Source of the DNA: Tannerella forsythia
Lineage (GTDB): Bacteria > Bacteroidota > Bacteroidia > Bacteroidales > Tannerellaceae
DNA length: 64,000 bases
Assembly: GCF_001006485.1 (NCBI RefSeq)
Contig: NZ_JUET01000083.1
Coordinates: 38,918 to 102,917, forward strand
Direction: 5' to 3'
Within the stretch, counting starts at the first letter, position 1, and the number at the start of each line of letters is the position of its first letter. Below, one piece after another: positions 56,744 through 64,000 of the stretch. The position numbers were made by a program, and so were the translations under genes. Under the pieces are notes generated by a model, which saw nothing but the letters and a program-made list of their open reading frames with translations, was not told the origin of the DNA and searched no databases.

Positions 56744-56760
56744 ATCGTCTTTTAGCTGCA

Positions 56761-56768
56761 CAAATGTA
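56761..56768 (-). promoter_or_regulatory. -7 box of TamL-like gene
   Basis: TACATTTG on the minus strand matches TAnnTTTG and decides the start codon at 56743. No TTG at ideal -33 spacing. Confidence 0.4.
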
Positions 56769-56789
56769 CGCGAAATAAATTATTTGACG

Positions 56790-56797
56790 TATTTTTG
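56790..56797 (+). promoter_or_regulatory. -7 box of SpoU methyltransferase gene
   Basis: TATTTTTG, 22 bases before the ATG at 56819. No -33 TTG visible at 19-21 bases. Confidence 0.4.
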
Positions 56798-56818
56798 AGT
56801 TCCTAAAAATGATGCGGC

Positions 56819-57583
56819 ATGTTGAGTAAATCAAAAATGAAACAGGTACGTGCGCTGGAGATGAAGAAGTACCGGGATGCGCAACAATTGTTTGTGGCAG
56901 AGGGAAACAAATTGGTGACGGACTTGATGAAGGCTTTCGAATGCAAATGGCTGGCAGCCCGCTCGTCGTGGATCGAGGTGCAACCTGACTTACGTACCGG
57001 CGAAGTAATCGAAGTCCGTGACGACGAAATGCGTAAGATCAGTCTGCTAAAGACACCTCAGGAGGTACTGGCCGTTTTCAGCCGACCCACATACCGGCTC
57101 GACGAAGCTGATCCAAACTCACAACTCATCCTTGCCCTCGACGGTATTCAAGACCCCGGCAATCTGGGCACAATCATCCGGCTGGCCGACTGGTTCGGTA
57201 TCGCACACGTCGTTTGCAGTACGGATACGGCCGACGCTTTCGGCCCGAAGGCCGTACAGGCTACGATGGGGGCTTTGGCTCATGTGCAGATTCATTATAC
57301 CGATCTGGCCGGATATCTCCAACGGCACCGGACCCGGTGTTACGGCACGTTCCTCGACGGTGAGAACCTGTATCGGAAGAAATTGTCGCCTAACGGCATT
57401 CTCGTGATGGGTAATGAAGGGAACGGCATCCGACCGGCTGTCGAAATGCAGATCAACGAACGACTTTTTATCCCCAACTTCCCCGAAGGACACGAATGTG
57501 CGGAATCATTGAATGTGGCTGTCGCCGCTGCCGTCGTTTGTGCCGAATTCCGGAGACAAGCGATACAGCCGCCTGTTTCATGA
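56819..57583 (+). CDS. TrmH/SpoU family RNA 2'-O-methyltransferase
   Basis: A 254-residue SPOUT-fold enzyme that methylates the 2'-hydroxyl of rRNA or tRNA. An N-terminal substrate-binding domain (about 5-95) precedes the trefoil knot, with motif 1 around DPGNLGTIIR (about 113-122), motif 2 ILVMGNEGNGI (about 196-206) and motif 3 IPNFPEGHECAESLNVAVAA (about 218-237). Length is normal for the TrmH/RlmB group. The exact target base is not predictable. It diverges from the TamL-like gene and is followed by a long repeat region. Confidence 0.92.
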   Translation: MLSKSKMKQVRALEMKKYRDAQQLFVAEGNKLVTDLMKAFECKWLAARSSWIEVQPDLRTGEVIEVRDDEMRKISLLKTPQEVLAVFSRPTYRLDEADPNSQLILALDGIQDPGNLGTIIRLADWFGIAHVVCSTDTADAFGPKAVQATMGALAHVQIHYTDLAGYLQRHRTRCYGTFLDGENLYRKKLSPNGILVMGNEGNGIRPAVEMQINERLFIPNFPEGHECAESLNVAVAAAVVCAEFRRQAIQPPVS

Positions 57584-57610
57584 TATGACAGGAAAAGGTG
57601 GTTAATGTAG

Positions 57611-57632
57611 GGGCGAACCCCTGTGTTCGCCC
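57611..57632 (+). repeat. GGGCGAAC hairpin, copy 1
   Basis: GGGCGAAC (57611-57618) and GTTCGCCC (57625-57632) form an eight-base hairpin downstream of the RNA methyltransferase. The same sequence with a T-run follows the BspA-like gene (63700-63727), where it looks like a terminator; here TTTGGGG follows, so it is weaker. Confidence 0.55.
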
Positions 57633-57685
57633 TTTGGGGTTGGGTTATCCGAACGCAAATTTCGCAAATGGCGCGAATAACCGCC

Positions 57686-57761
57686 TTTGTCATTCCGAAC
57701 ACCGTGAGGAATCCCGCGGAGTAAAAGAAAGAGATTCTTCGCTTACGCTCTGAATGACAAA
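57686..57761. repeat. 76-bp palindromic repeat, copy 1
   Basis: Begins TTTGTCATTCCGAAC and ends GAATGACAAA, an inverted repeat at the two ends. The middle varies. Six copies plus a partial one occur in the window, all on the same strand. Confidence 0.8.
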
Positions 57762-57853
57762 TTAATTGTTAATTGTCAATGGTTAATTGTTATGCCGGGT
57801 ACACGCCGAATCATGTATTTAGAAAATAACCATTGACAATTTATTTCGTCCAT

Positions 57854-58020
57854 GGGCCTCGGGCGGTGAGCCGACGGAGCAGCGAGCAGGGCGAAAGAAA
57901 ATCAGGCTGTCCGAAGCGAAGCAAGTTACCTGATTTTCCGACCTGCAAGCGTCGCGAAGGCGTGTGAAGCGCACGAAGCCTTGACCTTTTGGTTACTTTT
58001 GGGTCAAGCCAAAAGTAACA
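57854..58020. repeat. 167-bp dispersed repeat, copy 1
   Basis: Starts GGGCCTCGGGCGGTGAGCCG and ends AAAAGTAACA. It contains inner inverted repeats (TGACCTTTTGG, CCAAAAGTAAC). Second and third copies are at 60033 and 63874. Confidence 0.8.
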
Positions 58021-58061
58021 GAAAAAATATCCCTCTTTTCATTTAAAAAAAAAAAATGTTA

Positions 58062-58069
58062 TATCTTTG
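58062..58069 (+). promoter_or_regulatory. -7 box near DUF4469 remnant
   Basis: TATCTTTG matches TAnnTTTG; a -33 TTG is not seen. It may have served the intact ancestor of the remnant. Confidence 0.35.
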
Positions 58070-58323
58070 CACCGTAAAGAACAAATAAACAGGAACGGTC
58101 AATGAAAGGCAGAGGCAGACAGACACTATCGATAACGCTACGGACGGACGCGCACGCCGCGACGAACCGTGTCTCGCACCCTGACACCCGACCGATAACG
58201 CCTCAATTTACCCCCCCCCTATTTACATTTATTAACACCTACATAATAACTCCTTATGTCTCCGTATGTCACATGCGGAGCAACGGACGTTGCGTATCTT
58301 TTCATCATAAAAACAAAGCGATT

Positions 58324-58548
58324 ATGAAAAAGACAGTTTTTCTCGCGGCCGACATCTGTCATTCGGCCGCCACCAAAGTCGACGAAGGCGACATCGTGGT
58401 CAACAACCCCTCGGAGCTGATGATCATCATCCCCGCCCTCCCCGCCGGGACGTACCAGTTGGAAGTAACGACGCAGTATTCGATGGGGAAGCAATGGTTG
58501 AAAGAACCTCGAACACGCTTGTTCGAGAAGACATTAACGGTTAAATAA
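58324..58548 (+). pseudogene. DUF4469 protein C-terminal remnant
   Basis: The 74 codons from the ATG at 58324 encode the C-terminal Ig-like DUF4469 domain (IVVNNPSELMIIIPALPAGT, QLEVTTQYS, KEPRT) of a family whose full members begin with an HU-like DNA-binding domain. That domain is missing; the region upstream, to 58102, is open in the same frame but of poor coding character. It therefore appears to be a truncated gene kept in the repeat region. Confidence 0.55.
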
Positions 58549-58560
58549 TCAGTCCGGCAT

Positions 58561-58639
58561 ATTAGGGCGTCTAATAAGCACGTATTAGGATGCCTAATAA
58601 GCACGTATTAGGATGCTTAATAAGCACGTATTAGGGCGG
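58561..58639. repeat. 23-bp tandem repeat, 3.4 units
   Basis: Unit ATTAGGATGCCTAATAAGCACGT at 58561-58583, 58584-58606 and 58607-58629, with a partial fourth to 58639. Each unit contains the palindrome ATTAGG-CCTAAT. Confidence 0.8.
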
Positions 58640-58657
58640 CGCATACGTACCTGTCAA

Positions 58658-58786
58658 ATTATGTCAGGCTTTCAGCCCTCAAAGCGGGGTATGGGAATCG
58701 ATACCCCACCCCTGCGGGATGGGGCTGAAATATACCGGGCTTTCAGCCCTTGTGCCCATGCGAGCTAACCCCTTCGGGGTGTTGAG
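58658..58786. repeat. 130-bp repeat, copy 1
   Basis: Begins ATTATGTCAGGCTTTCAGCC and ends near GGGGTGTTGAG. The second copy is at 60204-60333. Confidence 0.75.
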
Positions 58787-58809
58787 TTGTTGAGTTGTTG
58801 AGTTGTTGA
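58781..58809. repeat. GTTGAGTT short tandem repeat
   Basis: Three and a half copies of the 8-base unit GTTGAGTT. Confidence 0.7.
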
Positions 58810-58838
58810 GGCGTTGAGTTGTTGGCTGATTGCTGACA

Positions 58839-59068
58839 GCTGTAAGAGCCCTGAAAGGGCGTATTAATTCAGCCCAATGCGAAGCGTTGGGAAAAAAGGG
58901 CGACCCCCTCGGCGGAGGGCTGAAAGCCTGACGTAATTTAATTGTTAATTGTCAATGGTTAATTGTTATGCGTGGTTATCCGAACGCCACCCTTTGTCAT
59001 TCCGAACACCGTGAGGAATCCCGCGGAGTAAAGGAAAGAGATTCTTCGCTTACGCTCTGAATGACAAA
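58839..59068. repeat. 230-bp repeat, copy 1
   Basis: Starts GCTGTAAGAGCCCTGAAAGG and runs through the second 76-bp palindromic element. Its second copy is 59702-59940. Confidence 0.75.
58993..59068. repeat. 76-bp palindromic repeat, copy 2
   Basis: TTTGTCATTCC to GAATGACAAA; lies at the end of the 230-bp block copy 1. Confidence 0.8.
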
Positions 59069-59115
59069 TTAATGGTTAATTGTTATGCGTGGTACACGGA
59101 ATCCGAACGCCACCC

Positions 59116-59190
59116 TTTGTCATTCCGAACACCGTGAGGAATCTCGCGGAGAAGAGGAAGGAGATTCATCGCTTCGCTCTGAATGACAAA
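59116..59190. repeat. 76-bp palindromic repeat, copy 3
   Basis: Same termini as copy 1, with a CTCATCGC-type variant of the middle. Confidence 0.8.
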
Positions 59191-59251
59191 ATAATGGTTA
59201 ATTGTCAATGGTTAATTGTTATGCGTGGTACACGGAATCCGAACGCCACCC

Positions 59252-59327
59252 TTTGTCATTCCGAACACCGTGAGGAATCTCGCGGAGAAAAGGAAAGAGA
59301 TTCTTCGCTTACGCTCTGAATGACAAA
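59252..59327. repeat. 76-bp palindromic repeat, copy 4
   Basis: Same termini and orientation as the other copies. Confidence 0.8.
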
Positions 59328-59390
59328 AGTAATTGTCAATTGTCAATGGTTAATTGTTATGCCGGGTACACGGAATCCGAACGCAGAGGG

Positions 59391-59470
59391 ACATCCCCCC
59401 AGCCCCCCTTCAAAGGGGGGAAGAGCGAAGCGAAGGGGGGAATGCAAGGGGCTGAATGCTGACGGCTGAA
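59391..59470. repeat. C/G-rich palindromic repeat, copy 1
   Basis: Contains CCCCCCTT-CA-AAGGGGGG, an 8-bp stem, then AATGCAAGGGGCTGAATGCTG. The second copy is at 59596-59690. Confidence 0.65.
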
Positions 59471-59503
59471 CGCGAATTACGCAAATTAACGCGAATAACC
59501 GCC

Positions 59504-59579
59504 TTTGTCATTCCGAACGCAGTGAGGAATCTCGCGAGGAAGAAAAAAGAGATTCTTCGCTTACGCTCTGAATGACAAA
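59504..59579. repeat. 76-bp palindromic repeat, copy 5
   Basis: Same termini; preceded by a GCGAATTACGCAAATTAACGCGAATAA phrase like that flanking the GxxExxY gene. Confidence 0.8.
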
Positions 59580-59595
59580 TGTCAGAACGTAGAGA

Positions 59596-59690
59596 AACAT
59601 CTCCCCCCAGCCCCCCTTCAAAGGGGGGAATGCGGAAGCAAAGCGGGGATGTTCTCCCTTCAAAAGGGGAATGCAAGGGGGCTGAATGCT
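59596..59690. repeat. C/G-rich palindromic repeat, copy 2
   Basis: Same core palindrome as copy 1, with an extra CTTCAAAAGGGGAATG segment. Confidence 0.65.
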
Positions 59691-59701
59691 GAATGCCGCC
59701 C

Positions 59702-59940
59702 GCTGTAAGAGCCCTGAAAGGGCGTATTAATTCAGCCCAATGCGCAGCGAAGCGGAGCGTTGGGAAAAAAGGGCAACCCCCTCGGCGGAGGGCTGAAAGC
59801 CTGACGTAATTTAATTGTTAATTGTCAATGGTTAATTGTTATGCGTGGTTATCCGAACGCCACCCTTTGTCATTCCGAACACCGTGAGGAATCTCGCGAG
59901 GAAGAGGAAAGAGATTCTTCGCTTCGCTCTGAATGACAAA
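59702..59940. repeat. 230-bp repeat, copy 2
   Basis: Second copy of the block at 58839, including a 76-bp palindromic element at its end. Confidence 0.75.
59866..59940. repeat. 76-bp palindromic repeat, copy 6
   Basis: Same termini; lies at the end of the 230-bp block copy 2. Confidence 0.8.
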
Positions 59941-60032
59941 TTAATGGTTAATTGTTATGCGTGGTACACGCCGAATCATGTATTTAGAAAATAACAATTG
60001 ACAATTAACCATTGACAATTAATTTCGTCCCT

Positions 60033-60198
60033 GGGCCTCGGGCGGTGAGCCGACGAAGCAGCGAGCAGGGCGAAAGAAAATCAGGCTGTCCGAGCGAAGC
60101 GAGTTACCTGATTTTCCGACCCGCGAGCGTAGCGAAGGCGTGTGAAGCGCACGAAGCCTTGACCTTTTGGTTACTTTTGGGTCAAGCCAAAAGTGACA
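60033..60198. repeat. 167-bp dispersed repeat, copy 2
   Basis: Near-identical to 57854-58020, with small changes (AAGTGACA at the end). Confidence 0.8.
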
Positions 60199-60203
60199 AA
60201 AAG

Positions 60204-60333
60204 ATTATGTCAGGCTTTCAGCCCTCAAAGCAAGGTATGGGCGTGGATACCCCACCCTTACAGGATGGGGCTGAAATATACCGGGCTTTCAGCCCTTGGG
60301 CCTCGGGCGAGCTAACCCCTTCGGGGCGTTGAG
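60204..60333. repeat. 130-bp repeat, copy 2
   Basis: Second copy of the block at 58658, ending 65 bases before the BspA-like gene. Confidence 0.75.
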
Positions 60334-60397
60334 GTGTTTAAAAGAAACGAATAGTGACTAACGAAAAATGATTATTAATATCAAATTGTAGAAAACA

Positions 60398-63300
60398 ATG
60401 AAAAAGAAAATGTTTACTTTATGGATGACAGGGCTCTTCTTATTGTTGACGACCCTGGGCGCTACGGCGCAAAACAGCGGAACCACCGGACCGCTGAACT
60501 GGAGCTACGACTCCGGCACCAAAACCCTCGCCATCACCGGAACGGGCGCCATGCCGGACTTTAATAATGCAAGCGAAATACCTTGGCATTCTCTCCAAAG
60601 CAAGATCCAAACCGTAACGATCGGCGACGGTGTGACCTCCGTAGGAAATAATGCCTTTTCAGATTGCGCGCTGACAAGCGTCACGCTTCCGAACAGCCTC
60701 ACCGCGATCGGAGATCACGCCTTTAAAGGTTGCTCGGGGCTGACAAGCATCACCATTCCGAACAGCGTAACCACGATCGGAGAGTGGGCCTTTAAAGGTT
60801 GCTCGGGGCTGAAAAGCATCACGCTTCCGAACAGCCTCACCGCGATCGGACAGAGCGCCCTTAGCGGTTGCACGGGGCTGACAAGCATCACCATTCCGAA
60901 CAGCGTAACCACGATCGGAGAGTGGGCCTTTTTCGGTTGCTCGGGGCTGACAAGCATCACGTTTCCGAACAGCCTCACCGCGATCGGAGAGAGCGCCTTT
61001 TACGGTTGCGGGGCGCTGACAAGCATCACGCTGCCCGACGCCCTCACCACGATCGGAGAGAGCGCCTTTAAAGGTTGCTCGGGGCTGAAAAGCATCACGT
61101 TTCCGAACAGCCTCACCACGATCGGAGAGAGCGCCTTTTACGATTGCGGGGCGCTGACAAGCATCACGCTGCCCGACGCCCTCACCACGATCGGACGGAG
61201 CGCCTTTTACGGTTGCTCGGGGCTGAAAAGCATCACGTTTCCGAACAGCCTCACCACGATCGGAGAGAGCGCCTTTTACAATTGCGGGGCGCTGACAAGC
61301 ATCACCATTCCGAACAGCGTAACCACGATCGGACGGAGCGCCTTTTACGGTTGCTCGGGGCTGAAAAGCATCACGCTGCCCGACGGCCTCACCACGATCG
61401 AAGAGAGAGCCTTTTACAATTGCGGGGCGCTGACAAGCATCACCATTCCGAACAGCGTAGCCACGATCGGAGAGAGCGCCTTTTACGGTTGCTCGGGGCT
61501 GAAAAGCATCACGCTGCCCGACGGCCTCACCACGATCGAATGGGGCGCCTTTTACAATTGCGGGGCGCTGACAAGCATCACCATTCCGAACAGCGTAGCC
61601 ACGATCGGAGAGAGCGCCTTTTACGGTTGCGGGGCGCTGAAGGACGTGACCGTAGCGTGGGATACGCCGATCGACATCCAAAGAGATGTATTTAGGGAAC
61701 TTACACTCAGTGGAATTCGGCTGCATGTGCCCGCCGGCAAGAAGACCGTTTACGAAGCGAAGGACGTATGGAAAGAATTCAATATCGTGGAGGATGACGA
61801 CTTCGGCGGGCTGCAATGGAACTACGACGCCGCCACCAAAACCCTCACCATCACCAATCCCACGCCCGATACACCGAAGCCGATGCCGAACTTTGCCACC
61901 CCGAACGACCAGCTTTGGGGGGCTTTCCAAAAAGAGATCCAAAAAATAACGATCGGAGACGGTGTGACCTCCGTCGGAGATTTCGCTTTTAGCGGGTGCG
62001 ACGCGCTGAAAAGCATCACGCTTCCGAAGAGCGTGACCACGATCGGACAGAGCGCCTTTAGCGGTTGCTGGGACCTGAGAAGCCTCACGCTGCCCGACGG
62101 CGTGAACACGATTGGAGAGAAGGCCTTTTATGATTGCTTGGAGCTGACAAGCATCACGATCCCGAAGAGCGTAACCGCGATCGGACAGGAGACCTTTCAC
62201 TATTGTGTCTCGCTGACAAGCCTCACGCTGCCCGACGCCCTCACCGCGATCGGAAAGAAGGCCTTTTACAGTTGCAATGCGCTGACAAGCGTCACGTTTC
62301 CGAAGAGTATAACCACAATCGGAGAGAATGCCTTTGATGGTTGCACGGCGCTGAAGGATCTGACCGTAGCGTGGAAGGATAATGCATCGATCCCCGACAT
62401 CGGTTCGAAGGATGTCTTTAAATATCTCACGCCTCAGAATATCAAGCTGCATGTGCCCGCCGGCAAGAAGGCCGTTTACGAAGCAAAGGACGTATGGAAA
62501 GAATTCCAGATCGTAGAGCTCCCCCTGATACCCGCCCTCTCTGTGACTCCAAAAACGCTCTCCTTCGTTGACGCCGGCGGAACGAAGCCGATCACCGTCA
62601 ACGCAAACGGAGCATGGACCGCCCGGTGCGACGCGTCGTGGCTCACACTCTCCGCACTCTCGGGCACGGACGACGGCACAATCACCGTCACCGCCCCGAT
62701 CTACGAAGACGAGCAGCCCCGCACGGCCAATATCATCTTCGTCTCCGGCGCGCTGAAAGAAACGGTTACCGTCACGCAAAACCCCAAACCCGGGCCCGCC
62801 TTCGTCGCGCTCGATTATACGGAACTTACGCTGCCCGAGGGCGCCTCGCAACGCCTCGTCGTAACAACCTATCCCAAAGACGCGGATATCAACCGCGACG
62901 TGAAATGGTATTCCTCGAACAATGACATCGCGACCGTGAGCAGAGACGGTACCGTCAGCGCCCTCGCGCCCGGACGGGCCGATATTACCGTTGTGGCCAA
63001 CGTCGGCGGACAGCAGACGGCCTGCCGCGTGCGCGTCGTACCGGCCGAACAGATGGTTTCCGTCACGTCGGGAAGCGATAACACGTTACGATTGGCCTTA
63101 GTGGCACCCTCCGATGCCGACTTTACGCTCTCGTTCGACGTCGATCTGCCCGAAGGCTTTGCCCTCGACGCCAAGAAGACCGCGCCCGATGCGTCGCTGG
63201 CTGCCGGCTATGCCGTCACCGTGACCGGCAAACGCGTGGAGATGAAACCCAACGGTCTGCGCTCGGGCGGCACGATGGAGAAACGCAACCTGCTGACGTT

Positions 63301-63643
63301 CGCCTGCACGGCCGCGCCCGGCACGTCGAAAGGAACCTACAAAGCCGCGCTGCGTAACCTCACGTTCACGCCTACGGCAGGATACGCGCTGCAAAACATC
63401 ACGGTGCCGTTCACGTTCACTCACACCGTGGCCAATCAAACGATCGACGGCCTGCGCGTCTACGCCGCCGGCGGCGCGCTGCACCTCACCCTGCCCAAGG
63501 CCGCGACGGTACATATATATAATGTAGTAGGTTCGCTCGTTCGCACGATGAACGCCTCCGCCGGCGATCATGTTCTTCCGCTGTCCGCCGGCGTGTACGT
63601 CGTGCGCGTAGGAGAACGGGTAACCAAAATTCTTATAAAGTGA
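60398..63643 (+). CDS. BspA-like LRR surface protein
   Basis: A 1081-residue secreted protein. After a signal peptide (1-25) it has two arrays of 23-residue Treponema/BspA-type leucine-rich repeats (about 55-400 and 500-690; pattern LTSITLPNSLTTIGESAFYGC), at least 20 in all, then a BACON-like domain (about 711-795), a Big_2-like Ig domain (about 803-885), a cohesin-like sandwich (about 890-1005) and a C-terminal domain ending VYVVRVGERVTKILIK, like type IX secretion sorting signals. BspA proteins bind host matrix proteins and other bacteria. The first array is highly repeated at DNA level. A strong terminator follows. Confidence 0.92.
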   Translation: MKKKMFTLWMTGLFLLLTTLGATAQNSGTTGPLNWSYDSGTKTLAITGTGAMPDFNNASEIPWHSLQSKIQTVTIGDGVTSVGNNAFSDCALTSVTLPNSLTAIGDHAFKGCSGLTSITIPNSVTTIGEWAFKGCSGLKSITLPNSLTAIGQSALSGCTGLTSITIPNSVTTIGEWAFFGCSGLTSITFPNSLTAIGESAFYGCGALTSITLPDALTTIGESAFKGCSGLKSITFPNSLTTIGESAFYDCGALTSITLPDALTTIGRSAFYGCSGLKSITFPNSLTTIGESAFYNCGALTSITIPNSVTTIGRSAFYGCSGLKSITLPDGLTTIEERAFYNCGALTSITIPNSVATIGESAFYGCSGLKSITLPDGLTTIEWGAFYNCGALTSITIPNSVATIGESAFYGCGALKDVTVAWDTPIDIQRDVFRELTLSGIRLHVPAGKKTVYEAKDVWKEFNIVEDDDFGGLQWNYDAATKTLTITNPTPDTPKPMPNFATPNDQLWGAFQKEIQKITIGDGVTSVGDFAFSGCDALKSITLPKSVTTIGQSAFSGCWDLRSLTLPDGVNTIGEKAFYDCLELTSITIPKSVTAIGQETFHYCVSLTSLTLPDALTAIGKKAFYSCNALTSVTFPKSITTIGENAFDGCTALKDLTVAWKDNASIPDIGSKDVFKYLTPQNIKLHVPAGKKAVYEAKDVWKEFQIVELPLIPALSVTPKTLSFVDAGGTKPITVNANGAWTARCDASWLTLSALSGTDDGTITVTAPIYEDEQPRTANIIFVSGALKETVTVTQNPKPGPAFVALDYTELTLPEGASQRLVVTTYPKDADINRDVKWYSSNNDIATVSRDGTVSALAPGRADITVVANVGGQQTACRVRVVPAEQMVSVTSGSDNTLRLALVAPSDADFTLSFDVDLPEGFALDAKKTAPDASLAAGYAVTVTGKRVEMKPNGLRSGGTMEKRNLLTFACTAAPGTSKGTYKAALRNLTFTPTAGYALQNITVPFTFTHTVANQTIDGLRVYAAGGALHLTLPKAATVHIYNVVGSLVRTMNASAGDHVLPLSAGVYVVRVGERVTKILIK
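60660..61640 (+). repeat. 69-bp tandem repeats encoding LRRs
   Basis: About 14 successive units of 69 bp code for the first LRR array and are nearly identical in DNA, e.g. recurrent GCTGACAAGCATCACCATTC and GATCGGAGAGAGCGCCTTTT. Mixed unit versions alternate (IPNSV, LPDAL, FPNSL), a sign of recent duplication or conversion. Confidence 0.85.
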
Positions 63644-63699
63644 AAAACGAAGAGTGAAAAGTGAAAAGTAGTCAACAGTAATTAATGTTGTCAATGTAG

Positions 63700-63727
63700 G
63701 GGCGAACCTTGTGTTCGCCCTTTTTTT
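63700..63727 (+). terminator. Terminator of BspA-like gene
   Basis: GGGCGAAC (63700-63707), 5-base loop, GTTCGCCC (63713-63720), then seven Ts. It lies 57 bases after the stop codon. The same hairpin occurs at 57611-57632. Confidence 0.8.
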
Positions 63728-63792
63728 GTGTGGTGTCGGCAATATCCGAACGCAAATTTCGCAAACGGCGCAAATGAACGCAAATAACTGTG

Positions 63793-63846
63793 TTTGTCAT
63801 TCCGCCTCCCCCCTTTGTCATTCCGAACGTAGTGAGGAATCTCGCC
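63793..63846. repeat. 76-bp palindromic repeat, partial copy
   Basis: Two successive TTTGTCATTCCG starts (63793, 63814) and the left half of the element, breaking off after GAGGAATCTCGCC. Confidence 0.6.
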
Positions 63847-63873
63847 TCGAACGCCCTCGGCGTTCGTCCCTTC

Positions 63874-64000
63874 GGCCTCGGGCGGTGAGCCGACGGAGCA
63901 GCGAGCAGGGCGAAAGAAAATCAGGCTGTCCGAAGCGAAGCAAGTTACCTGATTTTCCGACCTGCAAGCGTCGCGAAGGCGTGTGAAGCGCACGAAGCCT
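63874..64000. repeat. 167-bp dispersed repeat, copy 3 (cut by window end)
   Basis: First 127 bases match copy 1 at 57854 almost exactly, continuing to the window edge. Confidence 0.8.

Larger units (their letters stand above)
57584..60397. other. Repeat-rich, gene-poor region
   Basis: About 2.6 kb with no convincing gene except the DUF4469 remnant (58324-58548). It is a mosaic of at least seven repeat types: a 76-bp palindromic element (six copies), a 167-bp element (two copies), a 130-bp block (two), a 230-bp block (two), a C/G-rich palindromic block (two), many copies of the phrase TTAATTGTCAATGGTTAATTG in both orientations, and short tandem repeats. It ends just before the BspA-like gene. 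Confidence 0.75.

Noticed and set aside
58561-58639. CRISPR array
   Set aside because: The 23-bp units abut one another without spacers and no cas gene is near.
59410-59676. An 88-codon minus-strand frame within repeats
   Set aside because: It is made of the C/G-rich palindrome and the 76-bp element, and copies of both exist elsewhere.
60012-60332. A 106-codon frame in the repeat region
   Set aside because: It reads through the 167-bp and 130-bp repeats; similar frames occur in each repeat copy and reflect repeat sequence, not a gene.
57584-60397. Insertion sequence
   Set aside because: No transposase gene or remnant is seen; the repeats are short and non-coding.
60659-62851. A 730-codon open frame antisense to the BspA-like gene
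   Set aside because: It arises because the 69-bp repeat unit is free of stops on the other strand; its product is a low-complexity repeat with no signal or known domain.

Overview
The window is chromosomal DNA of a Bacteroidales bacterium, most consistent with Tannerella or a close relative (Tannerellaceae/Porphyromonadaceae). The evidence is the recurring Bacteroidetes promoter (TTG, 19-21 bases, TAnnTTTG), many lipoproteins with short lipoboxes, a BspA-like leucine-rich-repeat surface protein with a type IX secretion-like C-terminal domain, a TamL-type lipoprotein, a propeller/LuxR sensor-regulator and family-typical forms of LeuA, NadA, MsrAB and TrpB2. The genus is inferred and no marker gene fixes it.

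Layout. 1-7400: CvfB-like RNA-binding protein, an orphan lipoprotein, a class A acid phosphatase with a phosphate-type porin, a UPF0316 membrane protein, and a LolD-like ATPase overlapping a sodium-dependent transporter. 7600-15900: periplasmic aldose epimerase (-), quinolinate synthase, a large propeller/LuxR sensor with a TPR partner, then DUF2461 and a methyltransferase-like gene. 15900-21500: two cell-envelope genes of unknown role (-), then thioesterase-dprA-phosphoethanolamine transferase, followed by an apparent small RNA gene and a LytTR regulator remnant. 21580-26800: TrpB2, MsrAB, a radical SAM/DUF4130 DNA-repair-like pair and a WG-repeat fragment.

26855-42320 (minus strand) is the most unusual region: a seven-gene, tightly spaced operon encoding ABC ATPase, an ABC permease fused to a peptidase-M1-like ectodomain without HEXXH, TolC-type channel, membrane-fusion protein, an RND pump, a second RND pump fused to six extra membrane segments and a full ABC ATPase, and an ABC-2 permease. 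It looks like one envelope export machine that mixes proton-driven (RND) and ATP-driven (ABC) parts. manA and glgB follow upstream.

46015-53250 is the leucine operon: a readable attenuator (Ile/Leu-rich leader peptide, antiterminator, terminator), leuA, leuC, an inserted GxxExxY gene, leuD, a second isopropylmalate-synthase-family gene, leuB, and a truncated ilvD start. A tRNA-Arg(TCT) with a consensus promoter follows on the other strand. 53446-57583: an orphan lipoprotein, TamL-like assembly factor and an SpoU/TrmH RNA methyltransferase.

57584-60397 is almost gene-free and made of several dispersed repeat families around a DUF4469 remnant. 60398-63643 is the BspA-like surface protein, whose LRRs are near-identical at DNA level. 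The window ends in another copy of the dispersed repeats.
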